DNA of 64,000 bases from Tiliqua scincoides (lineage: Eukaryota; Chordata; Lepidosauria; Squamata; Scincidae): positions 265,495,024 to 265,559,023 of the forward strand of contig NC_089822.1 in the NCBI RefSeq assembly GCF_035046505.1, given 5' to 3'. A program made the position numbers and the translations under genes. The notes under the pieces are model-generated. The model ran no database searches, had not been told where the DNA came from, and saw nothing but the letters and a program-made list of their open reading frames with translations. Below, piece after piece: positions 1-10,301 of this stretch (its first letter is position 1; every line of letters begins with the position of its first letter).

Positions 1-197
1 TGGGTGTTAACGTTGGGAAATAAAAATCTTCATAGACCATGGCCAGTATGCCCAAACATTTCGTACTACAACACTAATAGTACTGACCATGAAAGCCTTA
101 GATTATATGTGCTCTTTGTGTTTGCAAAGTTTTTTTAATATACGTCTGTGTTTTGTCTTTCATTATTTAAGCTTGTTCTCCCCCCCCCCCCTCTAAA

Positions 198-300
198 TAA
201 GGGCAGGAGGGTCACATCATCTCTCTGACACTGTGTTGGGGGCTGGGAAAAATAATTAATTTACATTTTACATTTGAATAAATTTACATAAATGCACACA
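198..300 (+). repeat. MITE-3 fragment
   Basis: Matches the 5' third of the complete MITE-3 copies at 1825-2288 and 59351-59817 (the stretch with 'ctctctgacactgtgt' followed by an A/T-rich part). The terminus is missing, so this is a truncated copy. Confidence 0.7.
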
Positions 301-312
301 TTAGAGACAGAA

Positions 313-372
313 CTTAAGTAAGTTTTGCAGGGAGCCTCACCCTCCCCGTCTGAGCCATTCTAATGTTGCTCC
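313..372 (+). repeat. MITE-2 fragment
   Basis: One partial arm of the foldback element MITE-2, recognised by 'gttttgcagggagcctcacc'. The outer terminus and the second arm are missing. Confidence 0.6.
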
Positions 373-410
373 ATTGCATTTGAGGAAGAAGAAACCTAAA
401 GCTACCCCCC

Positions 411-475
411 AATGAATGTCTACTCAGAAGTAAGTTTCATTGTGTTTCACAGGGGCTACTCTCAGATAAATGTGT
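411..475. repeat. MITE-9 fragment
   Basis: Carries the 'tactcagaagtaagt' core and the 'ggctactctcag' partner arm of the ~90-bp palindromic MITE-9 family; ends are diverged. Confidence 0.5.
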
Positions 476-479
476 ACAC

Positions 480-816
480 CAGTGGTTCTCAAGCACCGGG
501 ACCCACTTTTTAGAATCAGAATCTGTCAGGACCTACCAGAAGTGATGTCATGACTGGAAGTGACATCATCAAGCAGGAAAATTTTTCACAATCCTACCCA
601 CACTTACCCAGGAGCAAGTGCCATTGACCATCATTGTTAAAAGCATATATATATATATATAGTAGCCTGTTAAAAGTACAGACCTGTGACATTTCCCCAA
701 ATGCAGTCACATACCATAATAGCACCAAGTCTAATATATTGAAATGAATGGGGACCCACCTGAAATTGGCTCACGACCCACCTAATGGGTCCCGACCCAT
801 AGGCTGAGAATCACTA
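480..816 (+). mobile_element. MITE-1, non-autonomous hAT-like element
   Basis: Begins CAGTGGTTCTC and ends with the diverged complement TGAGAATCACTA. It is flanked by an exact 8-bp duplication GTGTACAC at 472-479 and 817-824, the hallmark of hAT transposition. There is no transposase coding. It contains a short (TA)n run near 643-661. The same family occurs at 24612, 44668, 58990 and 61526. Confidence 0.88.
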
Positions 817-1082
817 GTGTACACAATTGCAGCCATGGTTCAGCTTTCAAGCTGATTCTGACCTGACGTGACTTTTCTACTGAAGACAACTGCGGTGATT
901 TGTCTGCACAACTCTGATGCATTAAAACTTAATATTTTTCTGATCCATTTTTGAGTGCTCCTATATGAGGAAATATACATACTGCCTTTCCTATGCTCGG
1001 AGCGGTGTACAATACAATATTCCATCATTCTCCAATTTGAGAAAAGTGGTGAGAAAAGTGACTTAATAAAAAGTCATTTGAT

Positions 1083-1140
1083 TGATTGTTTGATTGTGGT
1101 TTTTGTTGCTCCAATGTTGCAATTTGTTGCTCCAATGTTG
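1083..1140 (+). repeat. Short tandem duplication
   Basis: The unit 'ttgttgctccaatgttgcaa' occurs twice head to tail. A second small duplication (unit 'ttatcacaagcaatgcacat') lies at 1316-1358. Both look like local replication-slippage duplications. Confidence 0.8.
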
Positions 1141-1450
1141 CAAGCAAATGCTGCAGGAAAATGCTTAAGTGGTGTTAATATGCAAGATTGGGGCAACAGT
1201 GCAAAGATCTTATTGCAGATTTTAATTTGCAGTCATACATGGGGGGGATCCTGGAAACCCCTGGAAAAACCATGGCTTTGAAAGATGCTTTAGGCAGAGG
1301 AAATCAACTGAGATTTATCACAAGCAATGCACATTTTATCACAAGCAATGCACATTTTAAATGCAGAAAAGAAACTCCAAGCATATGGGGGGGTGGGGGA
1401 GTCAGAGCTTCTGAGTACATAATGTCTCTATTAGGCATCCTGCCCTCTTT

Positions 1451-1567
1451 CAAGATGGCGGCACTGCCTTGACTTGCCAGTAACAGGGCTGCCCTGTTTC
1501 AAGATGGCCGCACTGCTTGCTGTCCACTTGCTTTGAGGCCCACTTGCCCTCTTCCAAGGTGGCCGCG
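1451..1567 (+). promoter_or_regulatory. Three YY1-like motifs
   Basis: CAAGATGGCGGC at 1451, CAAGATGGCCGC at 1500 and CAAGGTGGCCGC at about 1555 are spaced about 49 and 55 bases apart on the same strand. The first matches the known YY1 consensus AAGATGGCGGC; the others differ by one or two bases. They lie about 2.4 kb upstream of the locus 1 start codon in relatively GC-rich DNA and could mark an upstream promoter. The motif match is seen; promoter function is inference. Confidence 0.35.
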
Positions 1568-1824
1568 CTGCCTTCTTTGCCAGCTCCTGATCCTGGAACG
1601 GAATGTTGGAGACACACAGGGAATTGGAGCCAGGTAGTCCAGAGGGAGGCAGCCAGCAGTGCAAGGCAAGGCAAGGCAGCAGTGCAACTGTGTGTATTGG
1701 AATTGTGGAAGATATTACCGAGGAGATAGGGTGTGGTGTCCACAGTGCCCCTTGCTCTGAGTAAATGCGGGATTAAAGCCCAGGTGGTAGCTGGAGGTGT
1801 GCTGCACAGCTGCAGCCACTAGAG

Positions 1825-2288
1825 CAGGGGTGTCCAAAGTTTTTGGCAAGAGGGCCACATCGTCTCTCTGACACTGTGTCGGGGGCCAGGGAAAAAAAGA
1901 ATTAATTTACATTTAAAATTTGAATAAATTTACATAAGTTTACATAAATGAATATAGTAAAGATGAACGCATATGAATGAATGAAGGTCTTGCAATAGCT
2001 CAAGGCTGATAAAGGGCCTTGCACAAAGCAAGGCCAGCCTTTCCTTTGCTGCTGCTACTGCATCACAGACGTGAAACAGCAAGCAGTGGAGGAAGCCCTC
2101 ATCCCACAGCTCATGCGAGAGGTCAAACAGTCGCCCTCACGCTGAGAGCAGTTGCATCGGGCCAGTGTGGGCTACAACAAATCTCTGGAGGAACAGAGGC
2201 TCATTGGAGGCTGGGGGCTCCTTGAGGGCCGCATTGAGGGGCCTTGAGGGCCGCAAGTGGCCCCAGGGCCGGGGTTTGGGCACCCCTG
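1825..2288 (+). mobile_element. MITE-3, non-autonomous hAT-like element
   Basis: Starts CAGGGGTGTCCAAAG and ends TTTGGGCACCCCTG. It is flanked by an exact 8-bp duplication CACTAGAG at 1817-1824 and 2289-2296. The interior has an A/T-rich first third and a GC-rich part that reads open for short stretches but matches no transposase I recognise. A second complete copy is at 59351-59817. Confidence 0.9.
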
Positions 2289-2382
2289 CACTAGAGCATA
2301 AGGAGATCCCTCAGGTATATAGGGAGCACCTGAGGCAGAAAGGGTTTGGTGGGTTTTTGAAGGAGTGCAGGTTGGAGGTAGG

Positions 2383-2590
2383 AGACTGACTGACTGACTG
2401 ACTGGGTTTATGGAATTGGGAATCAGACTGGATTGTAACTGGACTTTGGCTGTGGACTTTGATTTGGATACCCTGATGGATTGGACTGACCTACCTGGAA
2501 CCTGACTTTGGACAGTAACTTGGCTTATTGGCAACTCTGATTGATTGGACTGGTTTACAAGGCCCAGTGGATTGGGATTTGGCAAAACAC
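2383..2590 (+). repeat. GACT simple repeat and degenerate TTGGACT region
   Basis: Five perfect GACT units at 2383-2403 run into about 190 bases of irregular 'gattggact'/'ggactttgg' words, which look like a decayed low-complexity array. Confidence 0.6.
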
Positions 2591-2799
2591 TGTGGTGTGC
2601 CTGTCTGTGCATGAATTCTGAAAGAAGAGGGACTGCTCACACGTTACACTGTACACGTGTACACCTAAGGATGGAAAGTGTGACAAATGCTTTCATTGAT
2701 TGTGACTCCAGGGGTGTATTTGGTGGCAAGACTGGGAGGATTGCAGCTTTGTAATGTGTGGATAGGTGCAAAATGTGGAAGGTGTGTATGTGCAGCTAA

Positions 2800-2996
2800 C
2801 AGAGGCATAGCTAGAGGGGGTGCAAAGCAGTAAGTTTTGCAGGGAGCCTCACCGCGGTGTGCAAGTAGCGTGCAAGCATCGCCTCCGTTTTGCACTTGTG
2901 GCCCAAAACAGCTCCGAAGGGGAGGAGCTGCTTGCATGCCATGGTGAGGCTCCCTGCAAAATGTACTGCTTTGCACCCCCTCTAGCTATGCCACTG
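2800..2996 (+). mobile_element. MITE-2 foldback element
   Basis: The left arm runs from CAGAGGCATAGCTAG. The right arm is its complement and ends CTAGCTATGCCACTG. Most of the element is self-complementary, so the transcript would form a long hairpin. No clear 8-bp duplication remains here, unlike the copies at 25506 and 60595. Confidence 0.8.
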
Positions 2997-3355
2997 GGTT
3001 GATTGGTGCTAAAGCACATTCCATGCATGTCAAAGAACCTGGGTCTTTGGGTCTTTTGGGTCTAAAAGGGTCTTTAGTTGCAGGGCTGAGAAAGACCTCC
3101 CACTGCCCGAGACCCCCTTCAATCTGCTGCCAGCCAGAGCACACAATCCTGGGCTAGGTGAACCAGGGTCTGACCTGTATCAAGCTGCTTCATCGGAAGC
3201 ATCCATCTCCTGGCAGCCAAGTGTGTGCTTTGCAGGCAGAAGGTCTTGGGTAAAAGAACCGTACAGGGCTGGGAACAACTTCAGTACAAGTCCCTGGAGT
3301 GCTGCCACCAGTCAGAGTAGACTGGGCTTGATAGACAACCAATCCGACTCTACAT

Positions 3356-3583
3356 CAGTGATTTTCAACCTTTTCCATCTCACGGCACACTAACAAGGCA
3401 CTAATATGGTCAAGGCACACCACCAGGTTTTTGACAATTGACAAGGCACACCATGCTGCCAGTGAGTGCTCACATCTCCCATTGGTTCTATTAATAAATG
3501 ACCTTCCCCCAGATTCCTGTGGCACACCTGTGGACCACTCGCAGCACACGATTGTGCCATGGCACAGTGGTTGAAAATGGCTC
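3356..3583 (+). mobile_element. MITE-4, non-autonomous hAT-like element
   Basis: Termini are CAGTGATTTTCAACC and GGTTGAAAATGGCTC, with an exact 8-bp duplication CTCTACAT at 3348-3355 and 3584-3591. It is 228 bp long with no coding. The second copy is at 29260-29488. Confidence 0.9.
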
Positions 3584-3922
3584 CTCTACATGAAACTGTT
3601 TTATATCATCTTTAAATAAATGTGCACTCTTTGTGCTTGTTCTTTTCCCGCAGGGAGAAATGCATGCTGGCAGGGAAAATGATTGCCACGACACTTCAGT
3701 GTTTCGTCAGGGACCCTGAGGGTCTATAGAGCTGATGACGTGACCCATTAATCTGGTGCTGTTGTCCTGCTACACAGATGCAGCTGAGGGTGCAGAACCA
3801 AGACGGGAAAGCAGGGTTGTTGACAGAGAGCCTTGTCAGTCCTGACAAACCGCCTAACTCCAGGGCAAAAAAGAAAACCACTGGCTGAATGTTGAAGTTG
3901 AAGTCAACCCATGTGAGAGGAA

Positions 3923-4711
3923 ATGGCAACCAAACAGGAAGGAGGACCCTTGGTTTTGGGCCTTCAGCTCCAAGATTCTTCAGACCAGAGGGTGAAAATG
4001 GAGAAAGAGGAGATAACAGAGATGGTGGGTCCCAAACCAGAGATGGGGTTGGAGGGGACAGGAGATGCCCCTTGTATCATCCAGGTGGGGATGAAAGAGG
4101 AATGTCTGGACTGGTCCACACAAGTTAAACAGGAAGCGGATGAAGGGATCTTGTCCAAGCACTGGGAAGCTCAGTGGCAGGCTTATCTGAAGACCCTCCA
4201 GCCCCTTCCCTATGGATGGGCCGGCCCACGGTTATCTGAGGCATATGCAGAGGCCTCCCTGGCGCCCACTGATGTAGCAGGTGCCACTAGCCAGCAGACT
4301 AAAGAGGAGGGGGTGATCAGACTCCTGTCCAGATGTAATGGAACGACTCAGCAGGTTCGTAACGGTCCAAAAAAGAGACAGGACAGGCTACTGAATGAGC
4401 TAACGAATGACGAGGCCATCAGTTCGAATGCCCAGTGCCAGCGCTTCAGGCCATTCTGCTACCAGGAAGCTTCTGGACCGCGGGAGGCATACAGGAGGCT
4501 CAGGGAACTTTGCCGCAAGTGGCTGAAGCCGGAGGTGCACACCAAGGAACGGATCCTGGAGCTGGTGATCCTGGAGCAGTTTCTGGTCATCCTGCCCCCA
4601 GACATGCAGAGCTGGGTAAAGGAACACGAGTCTGAGAGCTGTTTCCATGCGGTGACCCTGGCAGAGGGCTTCCTCCTAAGTCAGTAGAAGACTGCGAAGT
4701 AAGAGGAGCAG
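3923..4711 (+). CDS. Locus 1 SCAN-domain exon, ORF stops before the donor
   Basis: The ATG at 3923 opens 254 codons to a TAG at 4685-4687. The N-terminal part has a SUMO-type VKQE (residues about 68-71) and an HWEAQW motif. The SCAN domain occupies about residues 170-252, from [20 protein letters not shown] through the LEQFLVILP helix to the final leucine-rich helix. The family splice donor CAG|GTGAGG follows at 4711/4712 in phase 0, as in loci 3 to 5. Here codons TAG (4685) and TAA (4700) sit where relatives have Gln codons, so a spliced SCAN-finger product cannot be made. A SCAN-only dimerisation protein from read-through into the intron, or early pseudogene decay, are both possible. A splice acceptor near 3653 may supply the 5' UTR. 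SCAN identity is clear; expression is unknown. Confidence 0.75.
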
Positions 4712-5067
4712 GTGAGGACACTTTCTCCCACCCCCCCACCCCCGCTGCACCATCTAGCTCGGAGCAGTCCAGCCTTAGTGCCGGAGTAGCATGTGCAGTA
4801 GCGTGGCTGGAGTGGGCAGCGTGGTAGGTATTGCAGGCACGACAACAATGCCATGTTGCCGGCCCCTCTCACTTGCTGTTGGAACCATTCATCATTGTTG
4901 TGGTTGCCTAGAATGGCTCCGATGGCAAGTGGGAGGGGGCTGCTACAGGGCACTTTGTGGGGCCTGCAATACTTGCCACGTCGCCTCCCCCTGTAGCTAT
5001 GCTAATGCCACAGTGCACGGGATGGCAAAGGAGGAAACCTCAAATGTGTGCAAGGTATCAATTTATT

Positions 5068-5526
5068 CAGCAGTGAATACATGCTAGGGATTCCAGCACG
5101 TTCCAGGACTGTGTTGTTAGGAACTTTGTCCTGCCAGGTGATGCCGAGAATGCGCCGGAGGCAGCGCATGTGGAAAGCGTTCAGTTTCCTCTCCTGTTGT
5201 GAGCGGAGAGTCCATGACTCGCTGCAGTACAGAAGTGTACTCAGGACGCAAGTTCTGTAGACCTGGATCTTGGTGTGGCTGTGCAGCATGGCCTTTCCCA
5301 GTTTGAAGAGACACTTGGCCAACAGTCTGAGGCAAAGAGGCAAAGAAGGAAGGCCCATAGCCAGGGAGACAGACCAGGGACAGACTGCACTTGCTCCCGG
5401 TGTGGAAGGGATTGTCACTCCCGGATTGGCCTTTTCAGCCACACTAGACGCTGTGCCAGAACCACCTTTCAGAGCGCGATACCAGAGTCTTTTGAGACTG
5501 AAGGTTGCCAGTACAATACAATACAA
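5068..5526 (+). mobile_element. LINE copy with 5' inversion (twin priming)
   Basis: The left part, 5068-5276, is antisense LINE coding, from the VYRACVLSTLLYC region to IPSMYSLL. The right part, 5277-5526, is sense, from AVQHGLSQFEET to the 3' tail. About 250 bp of LINE between the two parts is missing. An exact 12-bp target duplication TATCAATTTATT lies at 5056-5067 and 5527-5538. This is the known product of twin priming by a LINE reverse transcriptase. Confidence 0.88.
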
Positions 5527-5538
5527 TATCAATTTATT

Positions 5539-6004
5539 TTATCCCATTGCAAATCTCCACTGGGGGCACTACAGATATTCGCCAGCCTCCTAAAATAGAA
5601 TACATGTGAATGAAATCATGAATACATCATGTTTAAAAAAATGTTAATACGTAATATAAACTCTATAATAACTTTTTTAGAAAACAAGCTTTGGAAAAGG
5701 GATAGCATCAAGCAGATATACCATAAGGAAAGCTGGATGTAATAACTTTGAAACTGCTGACATTTGTACAAGAATTCAGCCTCAGTGTTTAAAAAGAGCC
5801 CTTTTCACTTAAACAAACCCTTAAGGCTGCCATCCTGTATGCACTTAGCTGGGAGTATGTCTTACTGAACTTAGATGTGTCTGGGATTGTGCTTTTAACT
5901 GGCAAACCTGTAGAGATAAAGCCTTGTGCACCTTGGAGGCTTCATTATTGTGTTGATGCCTTCCTTTTTGTCTCTTTTCCCCTTGTGCCTTACTTACCCC
6001 ATCT
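5539..6004. other. Stretch with no recognised feature
   Basis: A/T-rich sequence without a convincing open frame, splice pattern or match to the other repeats in this window. Confidence 0.5.
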
Positions 6005-6290
6005 TAAGAACATAAGAACATAAGAACAGCCCCACTGGATCAGGCCATAGGCCCATCTAGTCCAGCTTCCTGTATCTCACAGCGGCCCACCAAATGCCCC
6101 AGGGAGCACACCAGATAACAAGAGACCTCATCCTGGTGCTCTCCCCTACATCTGGCATTCTGACTTAACCCATTCCTAAAATCAGGAGGTTGCGCATACA
6201 CATCATGGCTTGTACCCCATAATGGATTTTTCCTCCAGAAACTCGTCCAATCCCCTTTTAAAGGCGTCTAGGCTAGACGCCAGCACCACC
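6005..6290 (-). mobile_element. CR1 LINE 3' end
   Basis: Begins with the reversed CR1 tail 'aagaacataagaacataag' and carries the reverse complement of the family 3' end (ctggactagatgggcc) and of the coding stretch LDAFKRGLD. It is 5' truncated, as is usual for CR1. Confidence 0.9.
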
Positions 6291-6315
6291 AGCATCTTGT
6301 GCCTTACTTGACCAA

Positions 6316-6408
6316 GGGCACAATCCCAACCAGGTCTACTCAGAAGTAAGTCCTATTTTGTTCAGGGGGGGCTTACTCTCAGGAAAGTGTGGTTAGGATT
6401 GCAGCCCA
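6316..6408. mobile_element. MITE-9 palindromic element
   Basis: About 90 bp running from 'agggcacaatccc' through 'tactcagaagtaagtcc' to 'gtggttaggattgcagccc'. The two halves are complementary. Other copies lie at 11648, 27968, 31568, 43900, 46048 and 61205. Confidence 0.75.
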
Positions 6409-6424
6409 AAACTGATATTTTCAG

Positions 6425-6537
6425 GTGATATTTCCCTGCGGATTTCCCAAGAGCAGCAGCAGCTCTGTCAGGAAGTGCACATAGGCAGCTTGGCAGCCAC
6501 ATCAAGCAAAATGGTGGAGGGTGTCCCAGCACACTCG
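6425..6537 (+). other. Possible decayed linker exon of locus 1
   Basis: A pyrimidine-rich acceptor (gatattttcag) precedes 6425 and a good donor (actcg|gtaaga) follows 6537. One frame contains QEQQQLCQEV, which resembles the TQMCREVKQE core of the locus 3 linker exon. The length, 113 bp, does not give the family phase (0 to 1), so it is either decayed or a chance match. Confidence 0.25.
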
Positions 6538-6682
6538 GTAAGAAATGGTTGCATCTGAAGAGTGGAGGCTTGTGTGTGATAGTGGTGGGTCATCTTGGGC
6601 ATCTCCTTTCCATGGAACATGAGGCCCAGGGAAGCACGAGGGCTTCCTGTTTATTATTTAGACACTGGCAGTGTGACTCGCT

Positions 6683-7240
6683 TTCCACATGCGCTGCCTC
6701 CGACACATTCTCGGCATCACCTGGCAGGACAAAGTTCCAAACAACACAGTCCTGGAACGTGCTGTAATCCCTAGCATGTATGCACTGCTGAAACAGAGAC
6801 GCCTGCGTTGGCTCGGTCATGTTGTGAGAATGGATGATGGCCGGATCCCAAAGGATCTCCTGTATGGTGAACTCGTGCAAGGACAGCGCCCTACAGGTAG
6901 ACCACAGCTGCGATACAAGGACATCTGCAAGAGGGATCTGAAGGCCTTAGGAGTGGACCTCAACAGGTGGGAAAGCCTGGCCTCTGAGCGGCCCGCTTGG
7001 AGGCAGGCTGTGCAGCATGGCCTTTCCCAGTTTGAATAGACACTTGGCCAACAGTCTGAGGCTAAGAGGCAAAGAAGGAAGGCCCATAGCCAGGGAGACA
7101 GACCAGGGACAGACTGCACTTGCTCCCAATGTGGAAGGGATTGTCACTCCCGAATTGGCCTTTTCAGCCACACTAGACGCTGTGCCAGAACCACCATCCA
7201 GAGCGCGATACCATAGTCTTCCGAGACTGAAGGTTGCCAA
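6683..7240 (+). mobile_element. LINE 3' part with shared hairpin tail
   Basis: Open for 116 codons, from MRCLRHILGITWQDKVPN through LGHVVRMDDGRIPK to the region before the C-terminal zinc-knuckle-like stretch. It then shows a stop and the terminal tail with AGTCT-TCCG-AGACT. Non-LTR retrotransposon of unresolved clade, 5' truncated. Confidence 0.85.
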
Positions 7241-7317
7241 CATGAGAACATGAGAACATGAGGCAGTGTGACTGTATCACTGTATCACTGACTGTGTTAC
7301 ATTAAGAGTGACATCAT

Positions 7318-7627
7318 CGTGTAGTTGGTCAGTGGAACACCTTGCCACAGGATGTGGTGATGGCATTGGGCCTGGATGCCTTTCAAAGGGGATTGGACAA
7401 ATTTCTGGAGGAAAAAGTCAGCAAGGGTTACAAGCCATGATGTGTATGTGCAACCTCCTGATTTTAGAAATGGGCTATGTCAGATGCAGGGGAGGGCACC
7501 AGGATGCAAGTCTCTTGTTTATCAGGTGTGCTCCCTGGGGCATTTGGTGGGGCTGCTGTGAGATACAGGAAGCTGGACTAGATGGGCCTAAGGCCTGATC
7601 CAGCAGGGCTCTTCTTATGTTCTTATG
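7318..7627 (+). mobile_element. CR1 LINE 3' end
   Basis: Sense copy starting near the conserved 'tggaacaccttgccacagga' region and ending in 'ttcttatgttcttatg'. It encodes only decayed remnants of the reverse transcriptase C-terminal region. Confidence 0.88.
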
Positions 7628-8024
7628 AGGTGCTTAGGCTGAGTCCAGGCATTATGATTTTCCACTATAAGAATGAGATTCTGAGGGCTGTGGGCTAGTA
7701 GCCCACCCCCCCATTACTCACAAGAGCAGATGAATGAAAGCTTCTGGCTACAGTTTGAAGTAAGCCAAAGTTCTGCTTTGCATATAAACACAAGGAATTG
7801 TAGTTCAGTTCAAACCCCTGTTACATAAAACAAACCAGGTTTAAACCATGGCATGAAGGCAACAGCCCTTCCTCACTGCTGCCTTTCCTCTACCCCCAGC
7901 AAAAGCCCTACCTCTGCATTTCCCACCTCTGGGTATGCAAGAGGTAGTTAGTCTTCTGAGCCTGAAGTTTCCAAAAGTAATTTCCTATCTTCCATGAATG
8001 TATATAATCTCCTCTTTATTCCAG
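7628..8024 (+). other. Intron sequence before the locus 1 finger exon
   Basis: No repeat or gene recognised, apart from the pyrimidine-rich acceptor 'cctctttattccag' at its right end, which belongs to the locus 1 finger exon. Confidence 0.4.
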
Positions 8025-9370
8025 AAGGTGACAAAGAGCAGAGCAAGAATGAAGGGGAACCATGTCGGGCATCACTGAAAGAAGACAAGCAACCTGAAGT
8101 AGAAAAAAATAATGGGTGAATAGTGGAAATGGAAAAGGTGCAAAAGAGAGCGACTAAGATGATTACGGGGCTGGGGCACCTTCCTTACAAGGAAAGGCTA
8201 TGGTGCTTGGGCCTCTTCAGCATAGAAAAGAGACGCCTGAGGGGGGACATGATTGAGGCATACAAAATTATGCATGGGATGGACAGAGTGGATAGGGAGA
8301 TGCTTTTTACACTCTCACATAATACCAGAACCAGGGGACATCCACTAAAATTGAGTGTTGGGCGGGTTAGGACAGACAGAAGAAAATATTACTCAGCGTG
8401 TGGTCGGCCTGTGGAACTCCTTGCCACAGGATGTGGTGCTGGCGTCTAGCCTAGATGCCTTTAAAAGGATTAGACAAGTTTCTGGAGGAAAAATCCATTA
8501 TGGGGAACAAGCCATGATGTGTATGTGGAACCTCCTGATTTTAGAAATGGGTTATGTCAGAATGCCAGATGCAAGGGAGGGCACCAGGATGAGGTCTCTT
8601 GTTATCTGGTGTGCTCCCTGGGGCATCTGGTGGGCCGCTGTGAGATACAGGAAGCTGGACTAGATGGGCCTATGGCCTGATCCAGTGGGGCTGTTCTTAT
8701 GTTCTTATGAACCCATGCAGTAGAGAAACCGCATGAATGCTCAATATGTGGGAAAAACTTCTATCAGAGGCAGTATCTTAAGAATCATCAGGGAATCCAT
8801 ACGGGAGAAAAGCCATATGAATGCTCTGACTGTGGGAAAAGATTCTGTAGGAGATCAGAACTTAATAGCCATCAGATAATCCATTCAGGTGAGAAACCAC
8901 ATCAATGTTTGCACTGTGGGAAGAGCTTCAATAGAAACACAAACCTCATTTCCCATCAAAGAATTCACACCAAGGAGAAACCATATAAATGCTCAGACTA
9001 TGGCAAAGGCTTTTGCGTCACATCTGGCTTGAATACGCACCGGAGGATTCACACAGGAGAGAAACCATATCAGTGTTCTGTGTGTGGGAAAAGCTTTTGT
9101 CAGAGCCCAAATCTTATCAGAGAACACACAGGAGCAAAACAGAATCAGTGCTCTGAGATGGCTTCTCTTGTAGCGCATAAATTAGATGCTAAAGAACTCA
9201 CAAGACAGAGTAACTGAATCAATGCTCAGATTGTAGCAAAAGCATTTGTTGTATATCAGGTGTTTTTTAATTATTCCTCAGAAGAATCATACAAGACTTG
9301 ACCTGCATAGACTGTGGGAAAAGGTTTGGGACCCCAAATATGTATAAAAGATCACAGCATCTATATGGAA
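8025..9370 (+). pseudogene. Locus 1 zinc-finger exon, split by CR1 and decaying
   Basis: The exon begins after the acceptor at 8023-8024 and reads GDKEQSKNEGEPC, a typical linker before fingers. A CR1 copy (about 8118-8709) then interrupts it. The frame resumes at 8711 with fingers CSICGKNF, CSDCGKRF and CLHCGKSF intact. A fourth (CSDYGKGF) has lost its second zinc Cys, and the fifth is shortened after SPNLI. The frame ends at a stop near 9214, and two further finger remnants in broken frames follow to about 9370. The CR1 carries stops in this frame. With the stops in the SCAN exon, this argues that locus 1 no longer makes the ancestral SCAN-finger protein. A short 4-5 finger product started inside the CR1 is conceivable but unsupported. 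Confidence 0.8.
8118..8709 (+). mobile_element. CR1 LINE inserted in the locus 1 finger exon
   Basis: One of the longest CR1 copies here. It encodes KRATKMITGLGHLPYKERL, then LFSIEKRRLRGDMIEAYKI, then KLSVGRVRTDRRKYY, and then the 3' end with 'ttcttatgttcttatg'. The left edge is approximate because CR1 lacks a clear target duplication. Confidence 0.92.
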
Positions 9371-9834
9371 GGAGCAGAGAGGTGTTAACCCTTGAGAAAA
9401 GTTTTCACTTGCGGCCACACTCTCCATGGACCCAAAGGCTGCCACCTTCAAATACCTAATCAATCAGATTAACTGATCAAAAACACTTTAACTATGTATC
9501 AAGACATCCCTGATAATAAGGCAAGATGTTTTCAGAAAATGTCAATTGTTTTTAGTATAAATATTTCTAAAAACTGCAAGTGTTGGGTGCTGCTTTTGAA
9601 GAGGCTTTGTCACAGGATGGAAATGCCTCTTCTAAGGTGTTGCCTGCTACAAAAAGTGTGTGTACCCATCTGTGAAGTATGTGACTTCAAAACTCTCAAG
9701 TAGAAGTTCGGTTGATCAATTAAAATGAACACAATTAACTGGAATTTTGTTGACCTCATGATAGCCCAGTAGACATCATCGACAGAGAAGAGATTGTGTA
9801 GAAGGGGTAACGGTGTAATGTGGTGGCTGGAATG
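9371..9834. other. Stretch with no recognised feature
   Basis: Downstream flank of the locus 1 finger remnants. No repeat family or gene recognised. Confidence 0.4.
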
Positions 9835-9839
9835 TCATA

Positions 9840-10000
9840 CTAGGAGGTGAGAGGCCTGGGTATAGTTCCCAATTGCCACACAGTTTCAACTCACAGGATC
9901 ATCTTGGACCAATCACTCTCTCTCCTAACCAATCTCACAGGGTTGTTGAGAGGATTAAAGCAGGTATGGGGAGAACTTTGTATGCTGCCCTAAAAGAAGA
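9840..10000 (+). repeat. MIR-like (CORE) SINE remnant
   Basis: Shows the order 'gtatagttcccaattgcc', 'ggaccaatcactctctctcc', 'ctcacagggttgttgagagg'. This is a diverged version of the sequence that is clearer at 41945-42165. Confidence 0.55.
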
Positions 10001-10301
10001 TTGTGAATCTTTCTTATCGGGGAAGGGGACATGGAATGATCCAAAAGGCCTGAACCAGCTTTGCCAAAGGAAGCAATATGAAAGGATAGGTGAGAGTGAT
10101 TGTAGATATTTGGGGACAGGTTCCTGGAATGATTTTGGGGGTGGGCAATTTTCAGTTTGCCAAGCACTGTATTCTTTTTGGTGTGGGAAAAAGAGGGGGA
10201 GCCTGGGAGGGCGGATTGTGTTTGTTTTGTTCCATATATGCCATAGCCAATAAAGTTTACACTGAAAAAGATCACACAGTGTATCTTACATTGACTTCTT
10301 T

